From NCBI GenBank assembly GCA_028749115.1, contig JAQURD010000014.1, positions 6,676-41,127 on the forward strand: a stretch of DNA of 34,452 bases. The letters are read 5' to 3'. Of the stretch, positions 16,617 through 25,255 are shown piece by piece. The notes beneath the pieces were generated by a model. The model had not been told where the DNA came from. It was given only the letters and a program-made list of their open reading frames with translations, and did no database searches. Position numbers and translations under genes: made by a program. Each line of letters begins with the position of its first letter. Position 1 is the stretch's first letter. The DNA comes from Acidobacteriota bacterium. Lineage in GTDB: Bacteria > Acidobacteriota > Aminicenantia > Aminicenantales > Saccharicenantaceae.

Positions 16617-18254
16617 TTAGTGGCGGCGAAGATTTTCTGCTTTTTTTAACAGGTAAGCCTGCCAGAGGTTCTGATCGACAAAAAGGATAAGAACAACATC
16701 GGGCCTCAAACTATAATATTGAGAAACATAGTTAGCAAGCTCTTTTTCCTGCCGCCTAGCCGCCTCTGTAGCTGTCATGATCATCAGCCTGGCCGGCTCT
16801 AGAGACTCGACCTGTTCGCTGGACGTCCAGTAACCAACCCGTGTATAGCGGCGAAGATACCAGGGCAAAGGTCGGGTCTCATCCGGTGGGGCAATTACTT
16901 TGATTGTAAGATTCTTGCCTTCGCCAGCTACCTGGCTCAATTCATTCAGTCTGCCTGCCAGCCTTGTAAGATCAGGTGAGGTCTGGGCATAGACATAAGG
17001 ATTATCTGGATAAGCATAAAAATAAAAATTTACCAGATAGATTTGCCAGGCTGTCCAGATGAGCACTATTCCAGCCAGCAGTATTTTGCTCTCCCTGATT
17101 TTGATCACCTTGAGAAGATAATCGAAACCAATGCCGGCCAGCATCAGGAAAAAAATCCAGAAAACAAGCAGGTTCCAGGGTGTTTTATAAGGAAGAGCGG
17201 AATAAATCAGGGCCGTTATCACTCCCAGAACAGCCAGATAAGGCCTGAAATTATCAGATGATTTCTTGCTCAGTTTGACAAAGCTCATCACTGCCCCGAA
17301 AAGAGCCAGGGCCAAAAAGGGAATTTCTGTAAAGACAGGCGAACCAGGTGCACCATGGCGATAAAAGAGCAGGCCAAAATAATACCAGAATCCCTGGTGA
17401 AGTCCTCCCTCTGCCGGTCCCTTTTGACCGACGCCAACCACGGTTTTGAATGAATTAAGAAAGCCCTGTGGATATTTAAAAAAGGAAGAATAGAAAACAA
17501 AAGAAACAACCAGAAAAATAAAAATGGCTATAATAAGTGACTTCCAGATTCTCTGAGTGTCATGGCCTGGAGTCTTCTCTTCGTTCTCTCGTTTTTCATC
17601 CTTCTGGCTCTTCTCATCTTTCCGGTTGTGATCTTCTCTATTTTTCCGACGGCTTAAAAGCCAGACCCCGATCAAAGCCAGAAGCGAAGCAGCCAGAACA
17701 ATTATAGAAATCTCTTTGGTCGCATGGAGCAAACCAGCCATAAGTCCCAGCCAGATTGCCCCTCGGTAATCTGGTTTAGGCCAGAAACGCCACAGACAGA
17801 TGACAAAGGCCAGAGCCAAACCGGCAAAAAGAGATTCCTGAAGGTAAAAACGGTTGAAGTAGATAACCGGTGCCGACACGGCGAGAAAAAGTGCTGCCCA
17901 TAATTTTTCAGAATTCTTTAGATAGCTGCCGGTAGCTAAGGTTGCGATAAGGATCATGACCAGGCCAAAGAAAACTGTTACCAGGCGAAGGGTAGTTTCA
18001 TTTAGTTCGGCGTAGGTTTTCTGGCCGCCCAGCCAGGCAAAGGGCAGGCTAAAATAATAAAGAGCGGGGGCCTGGTGCTCAGCCGGGTCATAGCGATATT
18101 CTCCCTTTTCGAGGAGTTGCCCAAACTTATCGGCCTCACGGGCTTCTGCTTGATGCATTGGCCGGAGGTCAAGCCGGTATAGCCGTACGAATAAGCCGGC
18201 CGCTAAAATAAAAACAAGGATAAAAGCAAACATCTTTTTCTTCATTTTAGTCAC
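16617..18254 (-). CDS. GT39/Agl23-like membrane glycosyltransferase (TIGR03663-like)
   Basis: A 545-residue polytopic membrane protein with around a dozen hydrophobic segments, starting at GTG 18254 (an ATG lies three codons in). The first loop (RPMHQAEAREADKFG, then GEYRYDP) matches Agl23/TIGR03663-type members of the GT-C superfamily, which use lipid-linked sugars on the outer face of the membrane. As I remember the family, this loop has an HxDE-type acidic pair; here the Asp position is Ala36, leaving Glu37. A Lys/Glu/Asp-rich cytoplasmic loop lies near residues 202-235. It follows the TPR gene by 77 nt in the same direction and may be in its transcript. Confidence 0.78.
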   Translation of the reverse strand: MTKMKKKMFAFILVFILAAGLFVRLYRLDLRPMHQAEAREADKFGQLLEKGEYRYDPAEHQAPALYYFSLPFAWLGGQKTYAELNETTLRLVTVFFGLVMILIATLATGSYLKNSEKLWAALFLAVSAPVIYFNRFYLQESLFAGLALAFVICLWRFWPKPDYRGAIWLGLMAGLLHATKEISIIVLAASLLALIGVWLLSRRKNREDHNRKDEKSQKDEKRENEEKTPGHDTQRIWKSLIIAIFIFLVVSFVFYSSFFKYPQGFLNSFKTVVGVGQKGPAEGGLHQGFWYYFGLLFYRHGAPGSPVFTEIPFLALALFGAVMSFVKLSKKSSDNFRPYLAVLGVITALIYSALPYKTPWNLLVFWIFFLMLAGIGFDYLLKVIKIRESKILLAGIVLIWTAWQIYLVNFYFYAYPDNPYVYAQTSPDLTRLAGRLNELSQVAGEGKNLTIKVIAPPDETRPLPWYLRRYTRVGYWTSSEQVESLEPARLMIMTATEAARRQEKELANYVSQYYSLRPDVVLILFVDQNLWQAYLLKKAENLRRH

Positions 18255-18331
18255 AGCTTGAAGCTCAACATCATGGCTGTTAATTTAGCCCTTCCTAGTT
18301 TTGCCTGGCCGGCATTAAAAAAAAGAAAAAA

Positions 18332-20485
18332 TCAATTAGCGGGGTTATTAGAAGTTCGGACTATAGACTGCAAGCGGTTTATTCTTTCACTGATGCTATG
18401 ATAAGCTGGATCCCACGATTGAATATCACGATATATAGCCAGGGCTTTATCAAACTCTTTGTTCTGTTCATAAATCATACCGAGATCAAACATCAGGGCA
18501 AAGTACTGGTCAGTTCCAGGAGCAACCAGTTTGATTGCCCGGTTCAGCCAGCTTTCAGCTTCTTCTGCATTTCCCTTAAGCCGGTAGCTATGGCTGATCA
18601 GTGTCAGGCATTCAAGCGTCAAACTTTTATCCTTGGCAGCCAGATTAAATTCTTCAATGGCCTCATCTATTAGATTCTGTTCCATAAAAGCCAGACCGAG
18701 TTGAAGATGTATCTGGTAGTCTTCCTGTGGTATCTTCTCTTTTATGCTTTTTTTAAAATCACTGACTATCGTCATTAACTCTTTTTCAAACTGGGTTGTC
18801 ACCCCAGCTTTCTGACGAACATAGATAGCACTCAGCATAGCCAACTCTGCTCTAATATTTTCTTGAAGATCATAAAATTTCTTTTCGCGGCCGTCACTGC
18901 TGATCATAGGAATAATGCCAGTTTCAGTAAATAAATCAATCGGACTGACCTTTTCCTCACTCAATATCTGTTCCTGAAGATCAGATTCTTCCTTTTTCTT
19001 AATAGTCTTTTCCACTCTGGCTTTAGCCGGACGGATTATCTGGGTTTCAAGAGCTGAGGTCTTCTCAATTTTCCGGAGCAAGTCATCTTTGCTAAGACTT
19101 GGCTTAACATTATCGATATAATCCAGCTTTTGTTTGAGCAAAGGATCAGCCGGGTACTTTAGAATCAATGCTTCTATTACCCGCCTGGCCAATCTTACCA
19201 GCCCCTCTTGCAGGTAAACATCAGATTGAGCCAGTCCCGCCTGGATCTCTTCTTCCTCCTCGGTTGATAAGGACTGAGGCCCGCCTGGTGCTTCCTCATC
19301 CCTGATCATCAGTTCTTTTTTAAGTAGCCGGTATTCCTTCATCAGCCGTTCATCAGACGGCCGGAATTTGATCAATTCGGTATAATAGGGAAACATCTTG
19401 CTTTTATCACCGATCTTCTTTAATTCTTCTAACAATTTTTCATCAACCTGCTCGAGGTGCTCGAGATCATTTGTTTCCCTAAATATCTCAGCCAGCTTTT
19501 CCATAGAAGGAATATGGTCATTCCTGACAGTCAGGATCAGTCCCAGAAGTCCAATGGCTTTATCTTCTTTCCTCTTTTTAAGATAACTGTTAATTAACGG
19601 CTCAAAATATTCAAAGGCCTGGTTGGCATTACCCTCCGCCAGATTAATCCGGCCAATTTTATAGCGGGCATTTACATTTATTGGATAAAAGTTAAGAACC
19701 TCAGTAAAGATTTCCTTGGCCGATGCAAATTTTCCTTCTTCGAAATAAATATCACCAAGAAAAGTCAGAGCTTCAAGATCATGAGGGACCTTACTCAGGA
19801 CATCGCGGGTCAATTCCTGTGCCTGGCCAGCCTGACCTTTTAACCTTAGCATTTGAGCCAGCCTGAGTTTCAATCTGATATTATCCGGGCTGAGCTTATT
19901 GGTTTCTTTAAGTAATTTTTCCGCTTCTTCAATCCGTCCCTGACTGATTTTGAGATCAGCTGCTTTCAGCAGCTCATTGACAGCTTTATCCTGCTGCCCA
20001 TCTAGCTTATAAAGAGCAGCTAACTGAATAATAATATTGAGGTCATCCTTATCAAGCCTGGCAATTTTTTCATAAAGTTCGATGGCTTCTCCAACCCTCT
20101 TTTGCCTGAGAAATCTTTCAGCTACTCTGAGATATTCCTGCCTGGCTTCGGCTATAAATCCCTGCCTGGTATAGAGGTCAGCCATTTTGATAAAATAATC
20201 TAACTTGCCTGGATTCAGCCGGCAGATTTTTTTTAAAATAGCCAGGGCCTGGGAATTGAGGCTTCTTCTCTCATATTCTTCCGCTACTTTTTCAAAGGCT
20301 TTAATGGCCTTATCTTCCTGGCCCAGACGGACATATAAATCCCCAACTATATTATTTATACTGACATCAGACGGATCATCTTCCAGGAGTCTTTCATACT
20401 CAGTAATGGCCTCTTTTAGCCTGCCGGCCCGGACATACTTTTCCGCCTGCTCAATAATCTTCAGACGGTCAATCTTACCATTCAT
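18332..20485 (-). CDS. Large TPR-repeat protein
   Basis: A 717-residue soluble protein built almost entirely of tetratricopeptide repeats from residue 10 to about 380 (repeated A..Y...G....A...Y motifs) and again from about 600 to 700. A charged Lys/Glu linker with no repeats lies between, around 470-530. There is no signal peptide. Such proteins are scaffolds; the partner is unknown. Its start overlaps the rnhB stop by ATGA, so it is coupled to the ribosomal-protein/tRNA-modification operon. Confidence 0.83.
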   Translation of the reverse strand: MNGKIDRLKIIEQAEKYVRAGRLKEAITEYERLLEDDPSDVSINNIVGDLYVRLGQEDKAIKAFEKVAEEYERRSLNSQALAILKKICRLNPGKLDYFIKMADLYTRQGFIAEARQEYLRVAERFLRQKRVGEAIELYEKIARLDKDDLNIIIQLAALYKLDGQQDKAVNELLKAADLKISQGRIEEAEKLLKETNKLSPDNIRLKLRLAQMLRLKGQAGQAQELTRDVLSKVPHDLEALTFLGDIYFEEGKFASAKEIFTEVLNFYPINVNARYKIGRINLAEGNANQAFEYFEPLINSYLKKRKEDKAIGLLGLILTVRNDHIPSMEKLAEIFRETNDLEHLEQVDEKLLEELKKIGDKSKMFPYYTELIKFRPSDERLMKEYRLLKKELMIRDEEAPGGPQSLSTEEEEEIQAGLAQSDVYLQEGLVRLARRVIEALILKYPADPLLKQKLDYIDNVKPSLSKDDLLRKIEKTSALETQIIRPAKARVEKTIKKKEESDLQEQILSEEKVSPIDLFTETGIIPMISSDGREKKFYDLQENIRAELAMLSAIYVRQKAGVTTQFEKELMTIVSDFKKSIKEKIPQEDYQIHLQLGLAFMEQNLIDEAIEEFNLAAKDKSLTLECLTLISHSYRLKGNAEEAESWLNRAIKLVAPGTDQYFALMFDLGMIYEQNKEFDKALAIYRDIQSWDPAYHSISERINRLQSIVRTSNNPAN

Positions 20486-21114
20486 CTTATCAGCATTCTA
20501 TCCCTTAAGAGCTTAAAGCTCTTTCTGTGCAGCAGGCAGGGGCCAAGCTTTTCTATGGCCTGATAGTGAGCTTCAGTTCCATAGCCCTTGTTCTTACTGA
20601 GACCATAACCGGGATACAACTCGTCCAGCACCTCTAGCAGTCTGTCCCTGAATACCTTGGCCACGATGGAAGCCGCTGCTATCGAGAATACCTTTCTGTC
20701 CCCCTGGGGCACAGCCATCTGAGAATAATTTATACCTTTTAAGGGATAGCCGTCAACCAGAACCATATCAGGCTTCAGGCTCAGGTCGGCCAGGGCTCTT
20801 TGCATGGCCAGCTGGGTAGCCCAATAGATATTCATCTGATCAATCTCCTGGTGAGTGGCATACCCGATCCCGAAACAGCAGGCTACCTCCAGGATCATCC
20901 TGGTTAGCTCCACTCTTTTAGTCGGAGTAAGAAGCTTAGAATCGGCTACTTCCCGGGTCCAGCTGCTTTTTTTCCCCTGAAAAAAGGCCGGCGGGAAGAT
21001 AATACTGGCTGCCACTACCGGGCCAAAAAGAGAACCACGCCCAACCTCATCCAGACCGGCCAGATAAGCCAGCCCCTGGCGATGAAGGTTGTCCTCTATC
21101 TTAAAACCCATCAT
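20482..21114 (-). CDS. rnhB: Ribonuclease HII
   Basis: Degrades the RNA strand of RNA-DNA hybrids and removes misincorporated ribonucleotides. Motifs, numbered on the longest frame (which begins with TTG at 21159), are the DEVGRG pair Asp37-Glu38, Asp136 in LVDGYP, and Asp172 in the AKVFRD helix. I prefer the ATG at 21114, which gives about 210 residues, a normal RNase HII length; neither start has a strong ribosome site. It is the last conserved gene of the rpsP operon and overlaps the TPR gene. Confidence 0.93.
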   Translation of the reverse strand: MMGFKIEDNLHRQGLAYLAGLDEVGRGSLFGPVVAASIIFPPAFFQGKKSSWTREVADSKLLTPTKRVELTRMILEVACCFGIGYATHQEIDQMNIYWATQLAMQRALADLSLKPDMVLVDGYPLKGINYSQMAVPQGDRKVFSIAAASIVAKVFRDRLLEVLDELYPGYGLSKNKGYGTEAHYQAIEKLGPCLLHRKSFKLLRDRMLIR

Positions 21115-21216
21115 TGACACTAATTTTACAGAAAAGATTCCCTCTCGTCGAGAGGCCAAAGAGGTTGCCAGTCAGAAATTTTGTTTAGGGTAGAATATTT
21201 TCAGGCAAGACGTGAA

Positions 21217-21564
21217 TTATTGCTGTTCTTCTTTTAGTTTAGCCGCTTTACCCTTCAGGTCACGGAGGTAATAGAGCTTGGCTCTTCTTACCCTTCCATG
21301 CCGGACAACTTCTACTTTTTTTACCATTCTGGAGTGCAGGGGGAAAATTCTCTCTACACCTATCCCGTAAGATATTTTTCTAACAGTAAAAGTCGCTCCC
21401 AGGCCAGACCCGTGGCAGGCAATAACATCGCCTTTGAAAATCTGTATTCGTTCCTTATCGCCTTCTTTAATTAGAACATGGACTTTAACTGTATCTCCCA
21501 CTTTAATTGATTCTATATCCTGGCGCATCTGTTTTTCTTCAACGCTTTTAATCAGATTATTCAT
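21217..21564 (-). CDS. rplS: 50S ribosomal protein L19
   Basis: A 115-residue protein with the typical L19 sequence ([64 protein letters not shown]). It sits at the 30S-50S bridge. Its ATG overlaps the trmD stop by 4 nt, so it is translationally coupled. Confidence 0.97.
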   Translation of the reverse strand: MNNLIKSVEEKQMRQDIESIKVGDTVKVHVLIKEGDKERIQIFKGDVIACHGSGLGATFTVRKISYGIGVERIFPLHSRMVKKVEVVRHGRVRRAKLYYLRDLKGKAAKLKEEQQ

Positions 21565-22298
21565 GACTCTTTCCTTTCTTCCTGGATTTCAGATAGAAGC
21601 TTCTTCTCTTCTTCAGAAAGCTTCCTAGATTTTAATATATCTGGCCTTTTAGCCAATGTTTTTTCTAACGCCATTTTTAGCCGCCAGCGAGCTATCTTTT
21701 GATGGTCACCAGAGAAAAGCACAGATGGAACCTTATGACCGAGAAAATCCCTTGGCCTGGTATATTGAGGAAAATCCAGCAGGCCGGTAGAAAAAGAATC
21801 ATGTCGGACTGATTCTTCCCGGCCAACTACTCCTGGTACAAATCTGGAGACAGCTTCAACCACTACTGCTGCAGCCAGTTCACCACCACTCAAGACATAA
21901 TCCCCGATAGAAATTTCTTCATCTACTAAATATTCGCTGACTCTTTCATCAACACCCTCATAGCGGCCACAAACTAAAACAACTTGCCGGTAGGTAGCCA
22001 GCTTTTCAGCCAGCTTTGAGTTAAAAAGCTCTCCCTGCGGAGTTAACAGGCAGACCAGGCTCCTGCCAGGTTGTCTTATGCTTTCGACAGCTTTAAAGAC
22101 TGGCTCAGGTTTAAATACCATTCCTTCCAGACCTCCATACGGCCGATCATCCACCTGCCGGTATTTATCAGCCGTATAATCTCTCAAATTGTGAACTTGA
22201 ATTTCTATCATACCTTTGTCCTGAGCCTTCTTTATAATGCCCGCTGCGAATAAACTCTCGAATATTCCGGGGAAAATGGTAATAATATCAAATCTCAT
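21561..22298 (-). CDS. trmD: tRNA (guanine-N1-)-methyltransferase TrmD
   Basis: A 245-residue SPOUT enzyme that makes m1G37 in tRNA using SAM, preventing frameshifts. Key parts are the DRPYGG loop (51-56), the [10 protein letters not shown] knot strand (111-120), [10 protein letters not shown] (131-140), and the VRHDSF segment with the catalytic Asp near 167. It overlaps rimM by 11 nt and rplS by 4 nt. Length is standard. Confidence 0.97.
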   Translation of the reverse strand: MRFDIITIFPGIFESLFAAGIIKKAQDKGMIEIQVHNLRDYTADKYRQVDDRPYGGLEGMVFKPEPVFKAVESIRQPGRSLVCLLTPQGELFNSKLAEKLATYRQVVLVCGRYEGVDERVSEYLVDEEISIGDYVLSGGELAAAVVVEAVSRFVPGVVGREESVRHDSFSTGLLDFPQYTRPRDFLGHKVPSVLFSGDHQKIARWRLKMALEKTLAKRPDILKSRKLSEEEKKLLSEIQEERKES

Positions 22299-22806
22299 TC
22301 AGTTCCAGCAGACCCTCAGGAGGATCTATTATAATTAATTTTTTTTCGACCTCTATCTGACAGCAAATAGCCTCGACCAGGGGAATTTCCACAGTCCGGC
22401 GGGCCCCTTTTACTATCAGCAAGGTTAGGCTGCCGGCTTCATTCAAATCAGTTATTGTTCCCACTTTCTGCCCGTCCATAGTTTCCACCTGGCAGCCGAT
22501 TAGCTCAAAATCATAATAAACTCCATGGCCAGGCCGGGGGAAATCACCGGGACTGGCCATCAGCCCGCAGCCACGCAGGGCTTCTGCTGCCTCAACATCA
22601 TCTACCGTTTTTAATTTCAGAAAAAAAGAGTTTGCTGCCCGGCTAAACCGCTCGACCTTAAAAGACCGGCACTCTCCTTCTTGCTCAATATAAACTTCTT
22701 TGAAGAATGGCTCTCTTATCCAGGGATGAAACCTTACCTTTATAGTGCCATCCTTCCCTTCGCCCCGGATTACCCTGCCAACAGCTACTAAATCAGCCTT
22801 TTTCAA
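22288..22806 (-). CDS. rimM: Ribosome maturation factor RimM
   Basis: A 172-residue protein with the N-terminal RimM beta-barrel ([20 protein letters not shown]) and a C-terminal PRC-barrel ([10 protein letters not shown] through [26 protein letters not shown]). It binds S19 and assists 30S head assembly. It overlaps both neighbours (14 nt with the KH gene, 11 nt with trmD). Confidence 0.95.
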   Translation of the reverse strand: MKKADLVAVGRVIRGEGKDGTIKVRFHPWIREPFFKEVYIEQEGECRSFKVERFSRAANSFFLKLKTVDDVEAAEALRGCGLMASPGDFPRPGHGVYYDFELIGCQVETMDGQKVGTITDLNEAGSLTLLIVKGARRTVEIPLVEAICCQIEVEKKLIIIDPPEGLLELNEI

Positions 22807-23029
22807 TGATTTCCAGGTTGAATCTCCGTTTCATTTTCATTCCGGCTGCACCTAGAATAACCCGGATGGCCCGTGCAGTCCGGCCCTGTTTTCCGATCAC
22901 TTTTCCCAGATCCTCGGGAGCAACTTTGAGTTCCAGGATAGTGGTCTGTTCCCCTTCGAGCTGGGAAACCTGAACCTTGTCCGGATTGTCAACCAGTGAC
23001 TTGGCAATCATTTCAACCAGTTCTTTCAC
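22793..23029 (-). CDS. khpA: KH-domain RNA-binding protein (KhpA/YlqC type)
   Basis: A 78-residue single KH domain. The GxxG loop is Gly46-Lys-Gln-Gly49 in the sequence [14 protein letters not shown]. In Gram-positive bacteria KhpA pairs with KhpB and binds RNA; it is commonly encoded between rpsP and rimM, as here. It is spaced 11 nt from rpsP and overlaps rimM by 14 nt. Confidence 0.94.
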   Translation of the reverse strand: MKELVEMIAKSLVDNPDKVQVSQLEGEQTTILELKVAPEDLGKVIGKQGRTARAIRVILGAAGMKMKRRFNLEIIEKG

Positions 23030-23040
23030 TGTAACCTCCT

Positions 23041-23307
23041 TTAAGACTTAGAAGCTTGGGTTGATTTTTGTCCCTTAGCAGCTCTATCAATTAATGAGTT
23101 AACCGTTTCTGAAGGCTTGGCTCCCCGACTGAGCCAGTAATTTACTCTGTTAAGATCAAGTTTAAACTCGAGAGGTTCAGTCCTGGGGTTATAATAACCC
23201 AGAGTATCCAGCGTTTTGCTTTGCCTCGCCCGGATTGAATTAATAGCTACAATTCGATATGAAGGTTTTTTCTTAGCTCCGAATCTCATCAGACGCAGTT
23301 TAATCAT
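23041..23307 (-). CDS. rpsP: 30S ribosomal protein S16
   Basis: An 88-residue protein with the S16 opening ([23 protein letters not shown]) and the YNP segment. It is the first gene of the conserved operon, which is transcribed on the minus strand from the promoter at 23344-23372. It is a structural part of the 30S body. Confidence 0.97.
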   Translation of the reverse strand: MIKLRLMRFGAKKKPSYRIVAINSIRARQSKTLDTLGYYNPRTEPLEFKLDLNRVNYWLSRGAKPSETVNSLIDRAAKGQKSTQASKS

Positions 23308-23343
23308 GGATAATTAACTCTCTTTTTTACAAATTTAAATAAA

Positions 23344-23372
23344 ATATTAGCTAAAAACCAAAAATAAGTCAA
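23344..23372 (-). promoter_or_regulatory. Promoter of the rpsP operon
   Basis: On the minus strand a -35 (TTGACT, 23372-23367) and a -10 (TAATAT, 23349-23344) are separated by exactly 17 bp. The -10 lies 37 nt before the rpsP start codon. Confidence 0.68.
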
Positions 23373-23455
23373 CTCTTATTTCCTGCAGACAATCTAATTA
23401 CTTTGCCTAATTACACTGTCTGATCTGGCCTGGAGTCAGCCGATTTGACCATTTC

Positions 23456-23484
23456 TTGACAGATTGGACTCTTTTTGCTTTAAA
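23456..23484 (+). promoter_or_regulatory. Promoter of the 349-residue unknown gene
   Basis: TTGACA (23456-23461), 17-bp spacer, and TTTAAA (23479-23484). An AAAAGGAGG ribosome site follows, 7 nt before the TTG start at 23507. It is divergent from the rpsP promoter. Confidence 0.5.
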
Positions 23485-23506
23485 TTAATAAAAAGGAGGC
23501 ACTGAA

Positions 23507-24556
23507 TTGGCTGGTGAGAAAAAATTACTCCTAAAGCTTTTAGAGATAATAAACAATAATTATACAGAAAGCAATCTCGAAGAGCTGATTCTACACCTGG
23601 TTAAGATTCTAATGCCAGCCGTCCATCGAACCAGAAATTTTTACTTTATAAAGGCCAGTTATGACGCCCGTGATATAGCTTTCCTGACTGTTTCCTCGCT
23701 TCTGGTTAAGAACCGGCAAGGTAGGTTCCCGGCTCTTGAAAAAGCCTTTAACTGGAGAGTAATAAGCAGACTTATGATGGCAGATGAATCTAATTTCCAG
23801 GCTTACCTGAACAATATCCTGTTAAAAAGGCTAAGACAGACCTATTCTTCCCTTGGCAAAGAGATAAGGCCAGAAAGGGCCAGAATAAAAAAAGAGATAG
23901 TTTGTTTTCTTAAAAATTCTAAAGATTATTGTTTAATCAGGGGAAAAACCAATGGACAATGGTTGGTCAGATTTGAGCCAGCCGGGCCCGCCAATCTGAC
24001 AGACGGTAAAAAGGTTGTCCTCAAAGAAATCGAGCAACTTCTGGCTATTTCTCTCGATAGCGGGCTGGGAGGGCTACAAATCCCAAAATTCTTTAGGAAG
24101 CTGGCGGTAAAGCTAAATCAGTCTGGAATAAGTTTTGAGTTGTTCCTCAACGAGTTGCTAATTCTATATCTGCAAACCCAGCAACATTATTTTAAACAGG
24201 AAGTAAAATTGGGCTTATATTCGAGGCACAGGGTGCCGGTTACTGATCTAAACGAGGTGTTTGCTACCTGGTTGGACGAACTTAGAAAGAGAAATCAATT
24301 GCTTCTCCTTAAATACGTGGAGAAAAAGAAACTTGCACCACAAGAAAAAGACATCTATTGTCAGGCTCTTGATGATCTTTTTGCCGACTGGTCCAATGGA
24401 GGACAGGAACATTCTCTTTTTTATTACCTGCAAAAATACCAGCCCCAATTATCGCCTCAAGGTTACCGTCAGGATAAAAGAAAAATCATGGAGTATCTGG
24501 TCAAAAGCTCCAGAAACTTTTTGAAAAATAAAATTTATGAATGGCAATCGGTTTGA
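23507..24556 (+). CDS. Uncharacterised protein, 349 residues
   Basis: The start is TTG, chosen because a perfect AAAAGGAGG site lies 7 nt upstream and no better start is near. The protein is helical, rich in Leu, Lys, Arg and Asn, with no signal peptide or membrane segment. It has many LLxxLL-type stretches and an internal basic region (about residues 105-135). I recognise no family; a sigma-like or RNA-binding role cannot be argued from the sequence. It is divergent from the rpsP operon and followed by a small ORF. Confidence 0.75.
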   Translation: MAGEKKLLLKLLEIINNNYTESNLEELILHLVKILMPAVHRTRNFYFIKASYDARDIAFLTVSSLLVKNRQGRFPALEKAFNWRVISRLMMADESNFQAYLNNILLKRLRQTYSSLGKEIRPERARIKKEIVCFLKNSKDYCLIRGKTNGQWLVRFEPAGPANLTDGKKVVLKEIEQLLAISLDSGLGGLQIPKFFRKLAVKLNQSGISFELFLNELLILYLQTQQHYFKQEVKLGLYSRHRVPVTDLNEVFATWLDELRKRNQLLLLKYVEKKKLAPQEKDIYCQALDDLFADWSNGGQEHSLFYYLQKYQPQLSPQGYRQDKRKIMEYLVKSSRNFLKNKIYEWQSV

Positions 24557-24569
24557 TTTTCAAGGGAAA

Positions 24570-24845
24570 ATGATGGTAAAAAGGCAGGTGGCAAGTGATA
24601 AAGCTGAATTTTCCAGTTTCAGTCATGATCTGATCAAATGCTGGAATTTCAAGACTGCTTTTGATCTCTTTCCTTTCAACCGTCCGCAAGCTGCCCGACC
24701 GCAGCCAGTCGCCTTGTCCAGACTGCCGTCATTTGAAATTTACTCTCAGAAAATATCCTTTATTTCGCCGGATGGCAGCTACCTGCTAAGAATTAAGATA
24801 GTCCCGGGATCAAGTTCTGAAAGTTCAAATAAAAGATTTGCCTGA
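24570..24845 (+). CDS. Uncharacterised small protein, about 91 residues
   Basis: The ATG at 24570 follows AAGGG by about 4 nt; an in-frame ATG at 24537 overlaps the previous gene. The sequence has a helical N-terminal half (KAEFSSFSHDLIKCWNF), a Pro-rich middle (NRPQAARPQP) and a beta-rich end (ISFISPDGSYLLRIKIV). No family is recognised. It lies in the same direction just after the 349-residue protein and is likely co-transcribed. Confidence 0.5.
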   Translation: MMVKRQVASDKAEFSSFSHDLIKCWNFKTAFDLFPFNRPQAARPQPVALSRLPSFEIYSQKISFISPDGSYLLRIKIVPGSSSESSNKRFA

Positions 24846-25255
24846 AGGCCGGCTAATAGCCAGAATTGTCCTGCTCGTAGATCAACACGAAACCTTAATG
24901 GCCGTCCCTTAAAAAGGATATATTATTAAGATGGTCAGACCTGGAGTCATAAGCAAGTCAAAAGTAATAGTCTCAACTAACAAATATCATCATCTTAATC
25001 AAACTGGCCGGCGGATTGGCTTTTTTCCCGGAGTTCAGGATATCCACTAACAATCCTGAAATCTTCAAATTTTTTCTTTTTTTTCTGCCAGGGAAATTTT
25101 AGGAACCCTCATTACATATATCAGGTGGAGGTGACGGCAAAGGGAAGGTGGGAACCTTCTTTTTTGCTTAGAACCTGGCCTTAACCAATATCACCTAAAT
25201 TCTTTCTTCCTTGGCCAGCATAATGACAGCCACCTGCAAACAGGCGGGCTAAATC
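24846..25255. other. Convergent intergenic stretch
   Basis: No credible ORF. It holds the terminator described next and a second hairpin (CCACCTG 25230-25236 with CAGGCGG 25241-25247, one G-T pair), just past the stop of the FecR gene on the minus strand. The second hairpin lacks a U-tract. Confidence 0.5.
25137..25167 (+). terminator. Rho-independent terminator, plus strand
   Basis: GAAGGT (25144-25149) pairs with ACCTTC (25154-25159) around a GGGA loop, followed by six T at 25160-25165. Outer bases GCAAA and TTTGC can extend the stem. It would end the transcript of the two unknown genes. Confidence 0.65.
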
